64,000 bases of DNA from Ecdyonurus torrentis (GCA_949318235.1 OX439130.1:42917040-42981039), one strand, 5' to 3'. Counted from the stretch's first letter, positions 26,122 through 40,699 are shown. The notes: generated by a model not told the origin, from the sequence alone. Numbers and translations are program-made.

Positions 26122-27779
26122 TATTTTATTTTAATTCTCTATGTTAAAGAGGAAGTTAACGTTATGATGAAAAGTAAACATTACACCACACAAGTAACAG
26201 ATCAAATTTACTTTTCTTTTTGTATGTAATTTAAATTTATTAATTATGTGGAATCTATGTATGTAAATTATGTGGAATAGTGATTACAAGTTTCCCGGTT
26301 TTTCTTACTGATATTTACCATAATTTAGTACACAATTTTGTTTGCACTACTTATTAGCATAATATGCTGTATTATACAAAACTCTAAAATTTTCAAATTT
26401 TGCACAATTTTATAACATTATTTAGCTTAATAAAATAATAACTTTTTTTTTTCAGATTTTGAAAGTTTAAAATATTTTTACTTGTATCATTGTAGTTGTA
26501 TGGTAACGTCCGAAACCTGCAAAATAGGGAGAAAAATCCAGTAAATTTGAATTATCATGTTCATTGTTCAAATGGTTTAACATGGTTATTTTTTTTTATG
26601 AAAATTGCATGTTTGGTAGCAAAAGTCCTATTTTATTAAACTTACTGTTAGCGGAATATTTTGAACTACAAAAGGAGTTCCATTTTTTTTTTTTTTTTTT
26701 TTTTAATTTATTTACTGTTTTTGCAGGTGACAGGTGATAGATTATTTGAACATATTCCAAAGTTTTTAAATTGATCCTTAATCCTTACTCTATAATTTTG
26801 TCAGATGTATAATTTAATAATCTTCTCTATAATAAATACATCATAATTCTAATGCTTGGCAGGCTTTTCATTGCCGCAACGTTTTCTCACTTTTACTACA
26901 GATACAATAAATAACGTGCTTGTATATACGTGAAGAATGAACAATAGATAAAACGTGACGTGTATATCTAGATGAGTCTATCATATATAGTAAGCATGTT
27001 GGTTAGTATCAAGAAAATAGATCTGATAAAAGTCATGCAGAGCTTCATACAATTTAGACTTAAATGAGTGAATGGAATTTAATTTTTCATCTAGTAGTCC
27101 AGTGATATGAAATTAATATTATTTATAAGCTCCACTGATTTAGTAACGTCAGCAAATTGAATAAAAAAATAATATCACATCATATCACAATAATATGTAA
27201 CTTGCAATCCAGCGACAAAGAAAAAGACTGAAAACTGGAAGAAAAAGAGAGAGAGAGAAAAAAAAAAAGACTATAGTTATAAAAATTACTGAAACTTATC
27301 TAGAAAAATAACGTCATCGCTTATTTACTTTTCGCTGATTGCTTTAATTTTATTAACTATTGCACTCTTAGGAGTAAATAATATAAGTAATAATAAAAAA
27401 AAAATCATATGAAACTGAATGATATTGCAGTCAAGAAAGAAGAGACAAAAAAAAGAGAACGTACAGTACTGCCAAGCTTTTTAGAGAGTAAATTATGTAA
27501 CATTATACTCAAGTACTGCAATTTGTTTACCGTACTTTCTTTATAAAATATATGTTTGCGATTCTTTACAATGCAAAAGCATAATAATAATAATAAAACG
27601 TTTTTATACATAAGTGAGTACATTTTGTACATCCTTGACCTTTTGACACAAGGGTCATCTAAATGTATGAGCTTGATTAACGTTTGCTACTTTTTAAATA
27701 AAGCACTCAAATTTGTTTTCTTTTATTCTCGTGGAAATTATTACTATAATTCATTACACTTTACACTACGTTGTTTTTA

Positions 27780-27878
27780 TTTTTAGTTATTAACATTATT
27801 ATTTATTTATAATTCTACGTTATACTTTGATTGCATTTTTCGTCCAGCCAAGATCCTCATTTTAATCTTGTCGGCTGG
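27780..27878 (-). mobile_element. LINE 3'-end fragment with terminal stem-loop
   Basis: CCAGCCAAGAT..ATCTTGTCGGCTGG at 27844-27878 forms a stem-loop like the one at the 3' end of the LINE at 50607-52841. The adjoining stretch (minus strand TAACGTAGAATTATAAATAA) matches 46849-46875 on the plus strand. Confidence 0.5.
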
Positions 27879-28097
27879 TGTGAATATTATTAAAGTAAAT
27901 ATAAATATATAAAAAAGTGTTTAAATATATTTTTTTAGAGACTTAAACCATTATATAAAAATTAAAAATTATAAATATGGATTATAATTTAAAAAACATT
28001 TATTTAATGAGTAAAAAAAAAAAAAAAAAAACATTAACATCATGAATTTTGTGTCTATACTAATTTAAAACTGTAACTGACTGTACTGTTAAACAGT

Positions 28098-28168
28098 TGG
28101 GTTAAATTGAGAGGTTCTGTAGCCTGATTTCGCCCAATAAAAAGCCGTTAATTATTATTATTATTATT
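28098..28168 (+). repeat. Possible LINE tail with (ATT)n end
   Basis: CCTGATTTCGCCCAATAAAA followed by GCCGTTAATT and seven ATT-like units, a common kind of LINE 3' end. There is no coding support. Confidence 0.3.
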
Positions 28169-28529
28169 AAATAATACAGTTTATTTTCTAGTATTCAAAC
28201 TCAATAAAACAAAATAATTAATATGTACAACATAAATTTTTATACATCTAAAAATAAAATAAATTTTGTATTATCATAATTATACATAATACATATTTTT
28301 GTAATTGAATTAATTCCAATTAAAAAAAAATCCTTCTTATTTAAACACAGTTTTCTACATCGATACATACAATACAATATTGTACAATACATCGATTTGT
28401 GATTTTTTAATTTTTTATTTATAAAAGTTAAAAAAAAATTTAAAATTAAAATAAACGATTTTTTATATATTATTTTTCTTTATAGGCATACAAATTTTTT
28501 TACGTGATTTGTGCATCCAATTATTATTA

Positions 28530-28700
28530 TTATTAAATTTTTGTTATCGGATATTTCTCTCAAATAATTTGGAATTTCATTCCAAAGTTTTGATTATAAA
28601 ACTTGGTGATATCTTTTACCAAATCTATTCACGTATTTAGGTGTTACATTACTATCGTGTACATTGCTTTTGTCTCTTCATATTATATTACATAAATAAT
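28530..28700 (-). pseudogene. LINE reverse-transcriptase C-terminal fragment
   Basis: On the minus strand it reads TPKYVNRFGKRYHQVL, a stop, then SKLWNEIPNYLREIS. This is the conserved LINE C-terminal block (compare VLPKLWNQIPLNLKN in the copy at 50871-51107). It has an internal stop and is short, so it is a decayed remnant of the same general LINE group. Confidence 0.7.
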
Positions 28701-29514
28701 GAATTATAAATAATAATTATTTTTGGTGCGAAATCGTTATTATAAATCTCAATTTAACATAGTAGTTGTTACAGTTACAAAAAGTAATATACTAATAGTA
28801 ATAATAATAAGAATATCTAACTAGATTTAAATATTGCTTTCTTCTATCTTTGATGCTTTAATTTCAAGCATTTCAAGTAATACCTTCATTCAAAAAAATT
28901 TTTCATCGTGCTTTAATTTTTATTATAATGATATACTTTAAGTAAAACTGTTGAAAATGAAATAAAAGTTAATCTAATGCTTTTTTTTTATTATAAAAAA
29001 AGTATATTATGATATGCATTTTAATTAATTTAATGATAATTCGTTTTAATACTGTAATTGTAATTATTTTCAACGCTTTTATTTCGAGAACCATGGAAAG
29101 GGGGTGGGGTTTGTTAAAATAGTTAATTTGACTTTATTATTAATTCCATCTCTATTGTTAAATTTGTCACATGCTATTGTAGCTATATTAAAAATTAAAT
29201 TAAAAAACATGTATGTAAACACAATTACAATAATCCTAATTTATTCCCCGCTTTAAACGTATTCAACTACCTCATTAGTATAGTTTCAACAGAAATTGTA
29301 AAATACTGTTTCATATTTTACATAACTTGCTTAAAAATATAACAGAATAAATTTTAATAACTCCATTAATTTTAATAACAGTAGGTGATAAAAGTGTTAA
29401 AACGTTTGACGTACACAATGCATGATTGCAAAAATATATTTTACAATTTGAATCCAGCGCGTGTGTTTCTCATAAGAATAATATTGACATTGTAGTCTGT
29501 GTTTGAATGGTATG

Positions 29515-29517
<3 letters not shown>

Positions 29518-29549
<32 letters not shown>
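29518..29549 (+). repeat. Poly(A) tract, 32 bases
   Basis: Uninterrupted A run with no recognised element upstream. Confidence 0.9.
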
Positions 29550-29551
<2 letters not shown>

Positions 29552-29831
29552 TGTGCACATCACATTTGATTTTATATTTTGATTAAGGGGAAATATTAAA
29601 AATGTAAATAAATATTGTACTTGTTTTTAAAAAAAAATCTGCCTTTTTTTCTTTTTCTATACAACAGTTTTAAATTTAACAAAGTATTGAATAATCTATT
29701 CAGTAAAAAAAAAACAGTGAATTTAATTGCAGTATAGATTATTTTATGATTAACAACAAAACAAGTACATTTTTACGCAATTATTAGTTCCAAGAAGTTA
29801 AAAAAAAAAAAAAAAAAAAAAGAGTAGAGTT

Positions 29832-29833
<2 letters not shown>

Positions 29834-29899
<66 letters not shown>
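29834..29899 (+). repeat. (TA)n microsatellite
   Basis: About 33 TA units, close downstream of a 21-base poly(A) run. Confidence 0.97.
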
Positions 29900-29901
<2 letters not shown>

Positions 29902-30302
29902 CATGTACATTGTGATATCAGTTTTATATTTGCTTTGAAAGTAAACATAACGTATTTAGAGATCGTATTTTATTACATTCTACAGTATACTTACTTTTTA
30001 CTTTTATGTTTGAAAGTCAGCATATCATTTCAAATAAAATTCAATTACAGTGCTTGACTTGAAAAAGAAAGAAGTAAAAGTAAATAAAAGTAATAAATAT
30101 ACTTGTACACTTATACAAAAATTATACGACTTCAATGTAACTTACTATGTTTATAACTCCCGTAGAGAAATTTTATTTGCTATATAAAATATATTTATAT
30201 TTCAGTTAAAAAAGAAATGTGCAATTTCATTTTAAGTTTCATTTAAATTGATTTACTATTAAAATTAACTACACTCATGTACACATACATATTACATATA
30301 CA

Positions 30303-30317
30303 GGGGGGGGGGGGGGG
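30303..30317 (+). repeat. Poly(G) tract, 15 bases
   Basis: Uninterrupted G run in AT-rich surroundings. Confidence 0.9.
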
Positions 30318-30408
30318 TGCAAGAGAAATTAAGAAATTTATTTCCATCAAATTTTAATATACATTTTCAAACAATGGTCGTATTTTACTGTGTTTATCAA
30401 GAGCTAAC

Positions 30409-30745
30409 TTAAAGGAATAGACCAGAGAAAAATATAAGCATTTATATCACAAAACACTTGAAGGGACTCACATAAATAACTTGAGTTTGTCTCAAAACCC
30501 AACTGTAGCTCCGTAGCAGTGATCAGAAATTTCGATTTATGCAACCCGCACAACATTTTCACAACATCATGTTTCTGACGTCATAAACATGAAAAGTCAC
30601 TTAAATTGCATACTTTACAGTATTTTCACGCTCTCTCGTGAGGCCACATTAACATTCTGGTAAAAATTGTCAACAGTTTTGAAGATACCATTTTGTGTTT
30701 ATTCATTAAAAAGCACATGTTATTTTATGTGGTCCATGGCTTTAA
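30409..30745 (+). mobile_element. 337-bp TTAA-flanked MITE (family 1)
   Basis: TTAA at 30409-30412 and 30742-30745, with ends AGGAATAGACCAGAG and TTTATGTGGTCCATGGCT (inverted: AGCCATGGACCACATAAA). It matches 46064-46406 along its whole length in the same orientation, and 36405-36655 in the opposite one. No coding sequence. Confidence 0.88.
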
Positions 30746-30909
30746 GAAAAAAAAAAAAAAAAAAAACGCACAATTACAAGAATTTTGATGCATAAAAATT
30801 CAAAATCTTTAAAGATTTAATCGGGCAAACGTTAAATTCAAAATGTTGCGAATTTTCTTATTACGTTTAAAATGTTATTGTTTTGCAATAATGGCGTGCT
30901 CAAAATTCC

Positions 30910-31010
30910 ATGTCAAACTTCCGAAACTCATTGCTATCCTGCCGTGTATGCAACTAGTGGGTTAGTTGTGCTATGCAGTGTAGAATACATCACAGGGACT
31001 AAGAAAATAT
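30910..31010 (+). repeat. Interspersed repeat, GCTATCCTGC family, copy 2
   Basis: TTGCTATCCTGCCGTGTATG followed by CAACTAGTGGGTTAG and CATCACAGGGA, similar to 17070-17165 and 52960-53060. Confidence 0.45.
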
Positions 31011-31226
31011 CACGCTCCAAGGTGTTAATTATATCTATACATACAGTATATGTATTTATGAATTAAATCGCAATTACACATCAGCTATCTCACTCCTCGT
31101 TAAATATAGACGGAGTAAAAAAAGCTATAAATAAATAAAAGAATAATAAAAAAATATACTTATTGAACAATCTTCATGAAATATTATTAGTACAGTTTTT
31201 TGTCGTCATTCAACACATTCATACAT

Positions 31227-31462
<236 letters not shown>

Positions 31463-31666
31463 TCAGTATATTTGTATACAGTATTTATGCTGTATATTAT
31501 TTCAGCTTCATGTTTCATATACATAATATTTTACATTTCTCCTTTGTAATAGTTATTGTAATGAATGTAATATCACACTTGTTTTTACATTATAATAAAT
31601 TTAAAAGTTATTATCTTTCAATTTTTTAACTTCTAGTGTTAAAAACATTATGTTGTAGAATAATGT

Positions 31667-31716
31667 TACAGTATAACAGCATAACAGTATAACAGTATAA
31701 CAGTGTTACAGTGTTT
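31667..31716 (+). repeat. Short tandem array of an 8-bp unit
   Basis: Five or six copies of ACAGTATA with variants ACAGCATA and ACAGTGTT. Confidence 0.8.
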
Positions 31717-31738
31717 CGTCAGTATAATGTTGGTGAAA

Positions 31739-31806
31739 GATAGAGACAGTGGTAAAAATATCGCGTATTTATTGTGACAGGGATATTTTTACCACTTTCT
31801 CTACTT
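31739..31806. repeat. Inverted repeat of 22-bp arms
   Basis: TAGAGACAGTGGTAAAAATA is mirrored by TATTTTTACCACTTTCTCTA across a 24-bp centre. Possibly a very short MITE. Confidence 0.6.
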
Positions 31807-32241
31807 TAAAGAAAAAAATTGTAATGTGTATTTATTAAACAATTTTTTGGTCATGAAATAAAAACTTATTTATATCAATAACTTATGCAGCCAAATCATA
31901 AATTTCCTGCAAGCAATAAAATTTTATTTACGAAGTATTATTTCAAACTTGAATAATATCTATAAATTTTTTCAACATGGTAAATTAAAAACAAAAGTGT
32001 AAAAAAAGAAAAGCCGAATTTAAAAAGTTTGGAAATGCATTAAATAAATTGAGCAAAGAAATGAAGGAAAGAATATAAAAGTTTTTCAAATAATAATGAA
32101 CATAAAGTATAATAATTAAAACATTTCTCTTTAAATTATCCAGTTTATATACTCAACATTTTTGTTTTAAAAGACAGAATGGAAATCAAGCTTTTTTGAC
32201 AGTCTCTTTTTCAAGTAACGGAATATACACAGTAGATGGTA

Positions 32242-32426
32242 CAGTAGTCCATCTCCTATAGCGGGAATGTCAGATCAAATGCGCGCCATAATTCCGACTG
32301 GGTGAAGGTGGCAGAACTAGAAGCCGTAATTTGAAGTAATGTTACGTGTAGTTCTGACGACTTCACCCAGTCGGAATTATGGCGCGTATTCGATCTGACA
32401 TTCCCGCTATAGGAGATGGACTACTG
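32242..32426. mobile_element. 185-bp TA-flanked hairpin MITE (mariner-like ends)
   Basis: Flanked by TA at 32240-32241 and 32427-32428. The ends CAGTAGTCCATCTCCTATAG and CTATAGGAGATGGACTACTG are perfect inverted repeats, and the arms extend about 65 bp with few mismatches (GCCATAATTCCGACTGGGTG mirrored). TA flanks with CAGT ends fit the Tc1/mariner superfamily. No coding sequence. Confidence 0.85.
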
Positions 32427-32512
32427 TATGATATACTGTGCGGAATATAAAACCTCTTTGATAAATTTTAAACTAAGTTTTTTTTTCTTTCTTTAAATTG
32501 CTTCGAGTGTTG

Positions 32513-32544
<32 letters not shown>

Positions 32545-32645
32545 TGTTATTATTATTATTATTTTGACATTGTTGTTTATATTATATTGATGTTTGTATT
32601 TTAGCTCAGTTTTATGAGACAATGAATGTATTACTTTGTTTACAG

Positions 32646-32780
32646 TTCGCTGACCACCACCCTAAAGAAGTAGAGGCTTTGTGGGCTGCTTTGTGTGCAT
32701 GTTGGCCTAACAATCTCAAGGTCATACTCCGATATTTACTCATTGTCTCCGGCATGGCGCCTAATGAACTCCTACCTTAT
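32646..32780 (+). CDS. fry: Furry homologue, exon D
   Basis: Internal exon of 135 nt (45 codons, phase 0 at both ends) between TTGTTTACAG and GTAAGT. It reads [20 protein letters not shown] and [20 protein letters not shown], ending ELLPY. WPNNLKV..RYL..SGMAP.ELLPY is one of the most conserved runs in furry proteins from flies to vertebrates. It continues directly from exon C (YITAK then FADHHPKE) and into exon E (ELLPY then AKRVAVY). The open frame extends upstream to an ATG at 32622, but that part is intronic acceptor sequence. Confidence 0.95.
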
Positions 32781-33365
32781 GTAAGTAACAGTTTTAATAC
32801 TAAACCTTCGTTATTATATACATTGGATAATATATATAAATATCATCAATTCTTATTATAATAGTCCATTTTTGTTATTGTAAATCGGTTTTCACCATAA
32901 TAATTTGTCATTTGTAACTCGTAAGTCGAGGACACAAGTTTTATTCGCTATAAAAAAGTTAAAGGGTGAAAATAAAGAGGAAAATGAGCTTAAGTTTTTT
33001 TTTTTTATACAATATAATATGACTTGTTCACACTATAGTGTAAGTAGTATCTGGAAAAAAGTAAGCATCAAAAGCATATTTTGAAGAAATGCTGCTAATT
33101 AAATTACTGCTCATTACAAGAATAAACATATATCTAACAGCGAGGACATTGTATAAACTAAGTTCTGAAAATTCTTTTTAGCTAAGTTTGTTGTATATTT
33201 AGCTTTTTCTCAACCAGTTATTTTCTCTTTAAAATTCACATGACAACCGCACGAGTGGAAATAATAATAATAAAATATTTTTTAATGCTTTTTATTTTAA
33301 TACAATATATCATATATACATACATAATATATATAAATATCATCAATTAATATTGATGTATATAG

Positions 33366-33370
<5 letters not shown>

Positions 33371-33417
<47 letters not shown>
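33371..33417 (+). repeat. (TA)n microsatellite
   Basis: About 23 TA units. Confidence 0.95.
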
Positions 33418-33419
<2 letters not shown>

Positions 33420-33648
33420 ATGTATATGTATACCACACGATATCACATAAATTAAAGCAAACGATTTAGTATTGAGGTTACATACAATCAAGTACACAAG
33501 TGCAATTTTTTTGCATTACTTGCATGTATTTTGCAAGCAAACGAGATTTGTTTACTTTTATTGCGCTCGTTGTGCTTTTTACTGTGGGGTACAAATTGTT
33601 AAAAAGCCATCTGTTTTGGACATGATCCTTGCTGATCGTATATTCACT

Positions 33649-33987
33649 TTAAGGCGGGAAATCAGCTACTGCGGGATTTGACTAAAAAATTGTAAAGCCA
33701 GAAAAATCTGAGATTTTGTACAGTGATACATTAGGATTAGGCATCTTCAAAAATGTAAAAATTTTGGGGGGTCACCATGCTAGATTTTGAATTATGATTT
33801 TTTGAAGTTTTAGTGCCATAAGAGCCCATGTTAATTTCAATAATTGATTTCTCTCTTATCTAATGGTCACGGGTTCTGAAAATGTTATCATAGGTAGCTG
33901 TTACTATTAACTTTCAAATTGCATCATAAAATTTTGATGTTTTCTTTTTAGATTTTGAGTTACAAGCCATCTATATACAATCCTTAA
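33649..33987. mobile_element. 339-bp TTAA-flanked MITE (family 5, inverted copy)
   Basis: TTAA at 33649-33652 and 33984-33987. It is the same length as the element at 24751-25089 and alignable to its reverse complement (AAAAATCTGAGATTTTG, AAATTTTGGGGGGTCACCATG, AGAGCCCATGTTAATTTCAA). The ends are diverged, so it is an older copy. Confidence 0.72.
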
Positions 33988-34299
33988 AGAAATAAACTTA
34001 ATAATAATAAAAAAAAAATGATACAATATTTTCAAAGTAAATCATTGTTGCTTTATTTTAATATTTATAAAATAAAATCGACAAAAAGATAAAAAATTAC
34101 TTAATGGTTGTAAAAGTATTTTATTATTATTATTATTAAATTTTTTATTTTAAATAAGAAAAGTTCTTGAAAATAAAGTTTGTATTTTATGAATTCAATT
34201 TTTGATATCAGTATTATTTCTTTTAATAGAATAAATATTTAATATTTATAAATGGTTCTGCAAATTTTGCAAAGCGAAGTGATCGTTTTTGTTTAAACA

Positions 34300-34315
34300 C
34301 CCCCCCCCCCCCCCC
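34300..34315 (+). repeat. Poly(C) tract, 16 bases
   Basis: Uninterrupted C run. Confidence 0.9.
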
Positions 34316-35051
34316 ACCATCCAGGAGGAGAGCTACTAAAATCCCCTCGGATCGGGTCCGTATTTACAATTACCTACTAATTGGGATTTCTAATCGTAGT
34401 CGTATAGTGATCCGGATACAAATTTGATGAACGGATAATATCTTGCTTATATGCATTTATCACGTGTTCATTTATGGTCAATGTTTTGTAAAATAGTGTT
34501 GTCAAGCCCTCACAGGTCACAACGCTTTATAGTTATTATTATTATTATATGTTTTTATGTTGCTCAAAGAGTTTATATAGTCTGAATGAACAATAGCTTT
34601 GTATATCCGGGTACTTAAATTATCAATAACAAAAGAATGTTGCTAGTATTTACCTCTTTGTGTTGATGTGAATACGACTGCTTAGATCTTTCACTTTTTA
34701 CTATTAAATTAATTTCAACGTTACTAAATAAACAGTCTCATACTCAAAAAAATTGAAATAGAAATCGTTTTGTTCTTAACACAAGTCTTTAGTTTTTATA
34801 TTACATTTCGGAATTCATTCACGTGGCACATATTGTTTCACTCTAGAATTCATTCACAATTTCATATATTATTCATAATATATCACTTCGTAAGTAAAAA
34901 TGCCAAAATTATTACAAGTATGATTTTTTTTAACTCCTTTAACGTCGATATATCAAATAAGAAAGGCTTGAGTAAATCGATGATTTGAAATCTTAGCTCA
35001 ATACTGGTTGCTTTACACTTTAAGTCTACCCACGTTTTATCGTTACGGACG

Positions 35052-35189
<138 letters not shown>

Positions 35190-35457
35190 CCCTTCTTGTT
35201 TGAAGAGTGAAGAAGTCGAGATTCCACATAACTGACTTTTTCTAGCTTATCAACTCTATTTCATCGCTTCTTGCAAGACATCGTTTATTTTTATACCACT
35301 TGCGCAATTTATTTGTAAAAGTAGCAACATATTCAAGTAAGAAAATCTCCAAAATCTTCTTCTAAAATAATAATAATAATAAATCGGATAGTATGAAATG
35401 TTTTTTGGTAAGTTACAATATTGAATAAAACTATAAAAGAAATGTGTAACATTCAAT

Positions 35458-35781
35458 TTAAAGGCATAGAACACCTTGAACAAAAAAAATTGTGTAATAT
35501 CCTAACAAACCTGAAAATCAACGTTGATTTGGGGAAAGTCATTGATTTCTAATTTATTTTCAATTCACAAAATGCCACTGGCGGTCACTAACGTCACAGT
35601 TCACCCGGTTTTTGCGCGCGTAAAACAAGCGAGCTGTGACGTCAGTGACCGCCAGTGGCATTTTGTGAATGGAAAATAAATTAGAAATCAATGACTTTCC
35701 CCAAATCAACGTTGATTTTCAGGTTTGTTAGGATATTACACAATTTTTTTGTTCAAGGTGTTCTACGCCCTACGCCTTTAA
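35458..35781. mobile_element. 324-bp TTAA-flanked hairpin MITE (family 2)
   Basis: TTAA at 35458-35461 and 35778-35781. The left end AGGCATAGAACACCTTGAAC is mirrored by GTTCAAGGTGTTCTACG; the right end carries an extra CCCTACG. The arms run about 140 bp and are nearly identical (AATCAACGTTGATTTGGGGA, GGCGGTCAC.AACGTCACAG), meeting at a GC-rich centre TTTTTGCGCGCG. No coding sequence. Confidence 0.9.
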
Positions 35782-36404
35782 GTTTATTGTATGATAATGC
35801 AAATACGCGCAAACACACACACTCACACAATTAAATTTACCAGGTAAACAGGAATACGTTTTTCGTCATCTACAGTATATATTATACAGTATAAATATAT
35901 TATTCTATTGTATTCTATTGAGTCACACAGTATGAATCATTTCCCACATATTCTATAAAATATAAACTAAAATTTTATAAGATTTCATTAATATATTTAT
36001 TCCATTGTTATATTTTTCATTTTACATTATAGCTTTCAAGAAGTAAAAAAAAATGCATTTTGGCTTTTTATTAAGAGACATTATGCACATGTTATGCTTA
36101 TACAGTATACATAAATACTTAAATGTTATTTTCGTGGATTGATTTGTCACTCGCTACTCGAATAAGATTGCCAAAATATTTCTGCCCTGTGCAGCTCCAC
36201 CTGCCACAAGTGGTTTCTTTCTTATCAGTAAAATCTCCTCCCCAAGATTTTATTAAAGATGAGGTTCTCTTGTAAACTCTGCTATACTTCATAGATATTA
36301 TAATTTAACTTAACATAATATATATCTTCTTTTTTACGTCCATATAAAACTCGTTATCTTACATTTTTAAAGCATAAGTGTTCTCCTTCTTTGCAAAAAC
36401 TAAC

Positions 36405-36655
36405 TTAAAGCCATAGACCACATAAAACAACATGACGTGCTTTTTAATGAATAAACACAAATGGGATCTTCAAAACTGATGGCAATTTTTACCAGAATGT
36501 TAATGCAGCCGCACGAGAGAGCCTGAAAATACTGTAAAGTATGCAATTTGCGTGAAAATTCATGTTTATGACGTCAGAAACATGCAAAAATTAGAATGAA
36601 AGTGTTGTGCGGGTTGCATAAATCGAATTTTCTGATTACTGCTACGGAGCTAAGA
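36405..36655 (-). mobile_element. TTAA-element family 1, partial inverted copy
   Basis: Starts TTAA-AGCCATAGACCACATAAAA and follows the reverse complement of 30409-30745 as far as CTGCTACGGAGCTA. Beyond that the sequence diverges and no closing TTAA was identified. Confidence 0.75.
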
Positions 36656-37493
36656 ATCAACAAATTTACCCAAAATTTAGGTCTTAAATATTTTTGTATG
36701 TAAATAACAAGTTGTTAGCTTTGGAGATTTTTAAACCAAACAAGTTTTATGAAATATTATATTCATATCCTTCCTTAGAAATTTCTCCTTTCATAATTCT
36801 TAAAATTTAAACTTTATGTATGTAAATTATATTTACATTTTATTCATATTCATTCATTCGTTAGTTTTGTTTATATTTATTTATTGAATAAAAAATTATT
36901 TTTAAATATTACATATTAAATCATAATATGTTTCAAAATTTTAATGAAAAAATTTGCTAACAATCATTATTTGCAGATCGCAAGTGGTTGTTTTTAACAA
37001 GGTCTGTATAATATAGAAGTAAGAATTATTTTATGTTAAAAAGGTGTATAAAAAAATACACTCCCCTTACATCTCCAACTTGCTTTCACAAGAGATTACA
37101 AGCCAAGTAAGGATTAAAATTAAATTGTGTTTGCTCACGGTACTCAAAGCACTGACATGACATCTCTTCAATATTTTAACTTCATAATGATGTTTTTATG
37201 CCACATAATTTAACATTTTAAGTAATAGTAATAGTATCATTGTTTTTATTACGCTTTTCCGTTGTCGTTTTACTTTATTTTTAGTTGTGATAATTCATGT
37301 TACAAAAAACAGGAAATTTCTACGTTTTATTAGGGTTATATTATTATTATATAATACAATTATTATTGCTATAGTTCTCGTAAGTTGCATTTATATTTTA
37401 TTTCAGTATAGTATAATAATATTAATATTATTTCTGGGTTTTACTATAGTATAGTATTTGTTAAGTGAAGGATATGTCTCTGTCTGCTCTGTC

Positions 37494-37525
<32 letters not shown>

Positions 37526-40517
37526 AATATCAGTTTTCCTGAACCGTATTATATATCACAGTAAAAGTTCAATCGTTGAAGAAAGAAAACATCTCAATTC
37601 TGAGTTAGATTCACCAACATAAGCAAACAAATGTTTACCAGGGAAAATCAGCTTTACGAAATAATACTTACAATAAATTGTTCGTTTTTACACTTTTAAA
37701 TATGTATTCGTCGTTAATATTACATTTATTATTATTATTATTGTGTGCTGTTGTCTTTTCTCTTTCTTAATACCAACACCGGAATCCTACTTGATTCAAG
37801 GTGACCGTGAGATTAATCCAGTACCAATTACCTAATAGAAACTGTAGGTGGCAAAAAAAAGGAATCACGAAGTAAGCACTTTAACATACTATTATCTTTT
37901 ACTTTGAATAAACGATTGCTAAAAGTAAATACGAGGGGTATTTATTTAGCCATATTTGTTTAGTGTTTTCATTTCCATATATAATCATAATAATGTAAAT
38001 CCAATTTGTATTAATACACGCACAATGATAATTAATTTTAAATTCGTCGTATATATTTAAGGTTAATCATATAAAACAAGCCCATGAGTAATACAGACTG
38101 TTATGTACATTTATTTTGTTAACCTGTGTATTAAAATTGTTAATTTCATTCTAAATATTCTGATGATTATATTGTGAAAACGCAAAAATTATTTTGTATA
38201 ATTAATTATTACATAAATCAGTTATGAATTGATATGAATATTATATATTTACATAATTGTTAAAATGTAAAGAATATTATTTAAATTTATTAGCAAACGT
38301 ACTTTTGTGCTACGGCTTATTGAAACAAGGCCACATACTTCAAGTCAATTAGTCTTTATAACCTCTTTACATATTAAACTATAATACGTAGAAAGGATCA
38401 TGAATCCAATCTGATAATATTTAATTATTTTGTTTAAATAACGGAATTATTTAATACTCCAAATGATGCAAGAATATCTCAAATGCGCCCATGACTTTCT
38501 CAAAGTATTACACCTGGTTTAAAAACCTGGTCTAACAGACCAAAATCGACCGTAAACTTGGGTCTTGAGCGTGTTGAGTATAAAAGTTCTCATCACTTGA
38601 TAATGCCCTGGATTTATTGTAAACAATATTATAAAGTTATGTTGCAAAAGTCTCAAATATTCAGTACAAAAACTGTCACAATTACGTAATATAATAATAT
38701 ATTTTCCATAATTTATTTTATGATTAAATATTTTACATGCCTTTTGTAATTGTAATATAAATTTAATTTTTAAAGTAGATAAAAAAAATACCGTTTTAGA
38801 AATCTCTCTTTTGATGAGGTTTTTGTGTACAGTATAAAACGTTACATTTCAAAGAGGAATTATTTATACCACAGATTTTTTTTTCCTACTAAAATTCTTA
38901 TGGTTTCTATATTTGTTACATTAATGTAACAAACATTGACAATATAATGAAAAATTTTAATTTGAAATAACGAATGTAATAATAAATAATAATAATAAAA
39001 ACAACATTTATTTGATATTTGTTGCAAAGTGAAAAAGCTACCGCTTACTTTCAGTTTAATTAGAATCTCCTGCGCTAGCTCAATAATCGACAAAACTCAC
39101 ATTTTTTTACCCCTTGAATAACAATCACTTTTAGATTTCCTTTCTTTTTCTCGTCTTATTTCCTCTTATAGTCAGATATTTTCATTTCAAATAACCTTAA
39201 AAAAAAAAAAAAAAAGTTTGTCGTCTGCTTTGAAATTTCAATCATATACTTATATTATTTATTTTTTTATTATTTTTTCTTTTTATACAGCCATAAAAAA
39301 TGAATAAAAAGTGTTCAGTGTCTTTTTCAGATGATTGAAAAATTGGAAATGAATATTTTATATTATATAGGGAAAAAGATAAACAAAGAGAATATTTCAA
39401 TATTAGTTGAGTGCAACATAAATTTAAAAATTGGTCTATAGATTTTTACTTCCCCTAATAACCTTTTTAATGATTAAAGATGAATGATACACCAATGTAT
39501 AGCCATTACATTTAAGTTGTAGTTAAACTTGTATGTCTCAAATTTAAAATTTGATCCCCTACATTTTTATTTCATTAGAAAGTCAATAACGAACTATAAC
39601 TATGATGAAAAATCAGGACCATAAATTAACAAAGGAAACAAATGAAATTAGCATGAGCGTGACATTTTTTTTTTTTTTTTAATTGCATGGTAATTAATCA
39701 GGGCACTCAAGAGCACATGTTTGGAGTTGTCATTTTTAACTGTGCAAAACTATAAAACTATCAGAAAATTTTGTCTTTACAAATGTTATTAATAATAAAA
39801 ATGACAGTACCTCATTCTCAGCCTTAAGTAATAATTAAGTAATTTAAAAGTGTTTTTCTTTAGGTAGTACATTATTGAAACTTTAGTGCAATTTAAACTT
39901 TTGATGATGGATGAAGTTCCATTAAAAATCAGTGACCGCAAGTAATATACTGTATTGACGTTGGCCATTTATCAGTTACTGGATCGGATCTTAGCTAAAA
40001 CACTCGTAGTTTCCGTTTTTTTTTTTTTTTTTTTTTTTTTTTTTCTTCTTCTTAGCTATGACGTGTGTGTAACATGAGTGTGTGCCAAAAAGCTTTTTAT
40101 AATATTCTCCATTTTTTTTCCGTTTGTCATTTTGACTTTGTTTTAAAGCAATTTTAACATATCCTGAAGCATTGAATTATTAAAAAATTATACGATAAAA
40201 AGCATGTACGCATGAATTTTTAATTTCAAATTCTTAACTATTTATTATACAAGGTATAACATAAACTTTGCTTTGAATATAATAATTTTGTTTCCTATAT
40301 AATATTATACTGTACATGATACGTCAAACATGTTAAAAAAAAAACTACTTTGAAAAATTATTTCATGGTGAAACTTAATAATCTAAGTAAAAGCAAACTT
40401 AATCCATATTCTAAAGATATTTACTTACAAAGAATGAGATACCCAAATATATATATTTTTTGTAACGGAAAGCTTTTTCCAAAATTAATACAAAATATTT
40501 ACCATGCAGCTACTTAC

Positions 40518-40691
<174 letters not shown>

Positions 40692-40699
40692 ACATAATA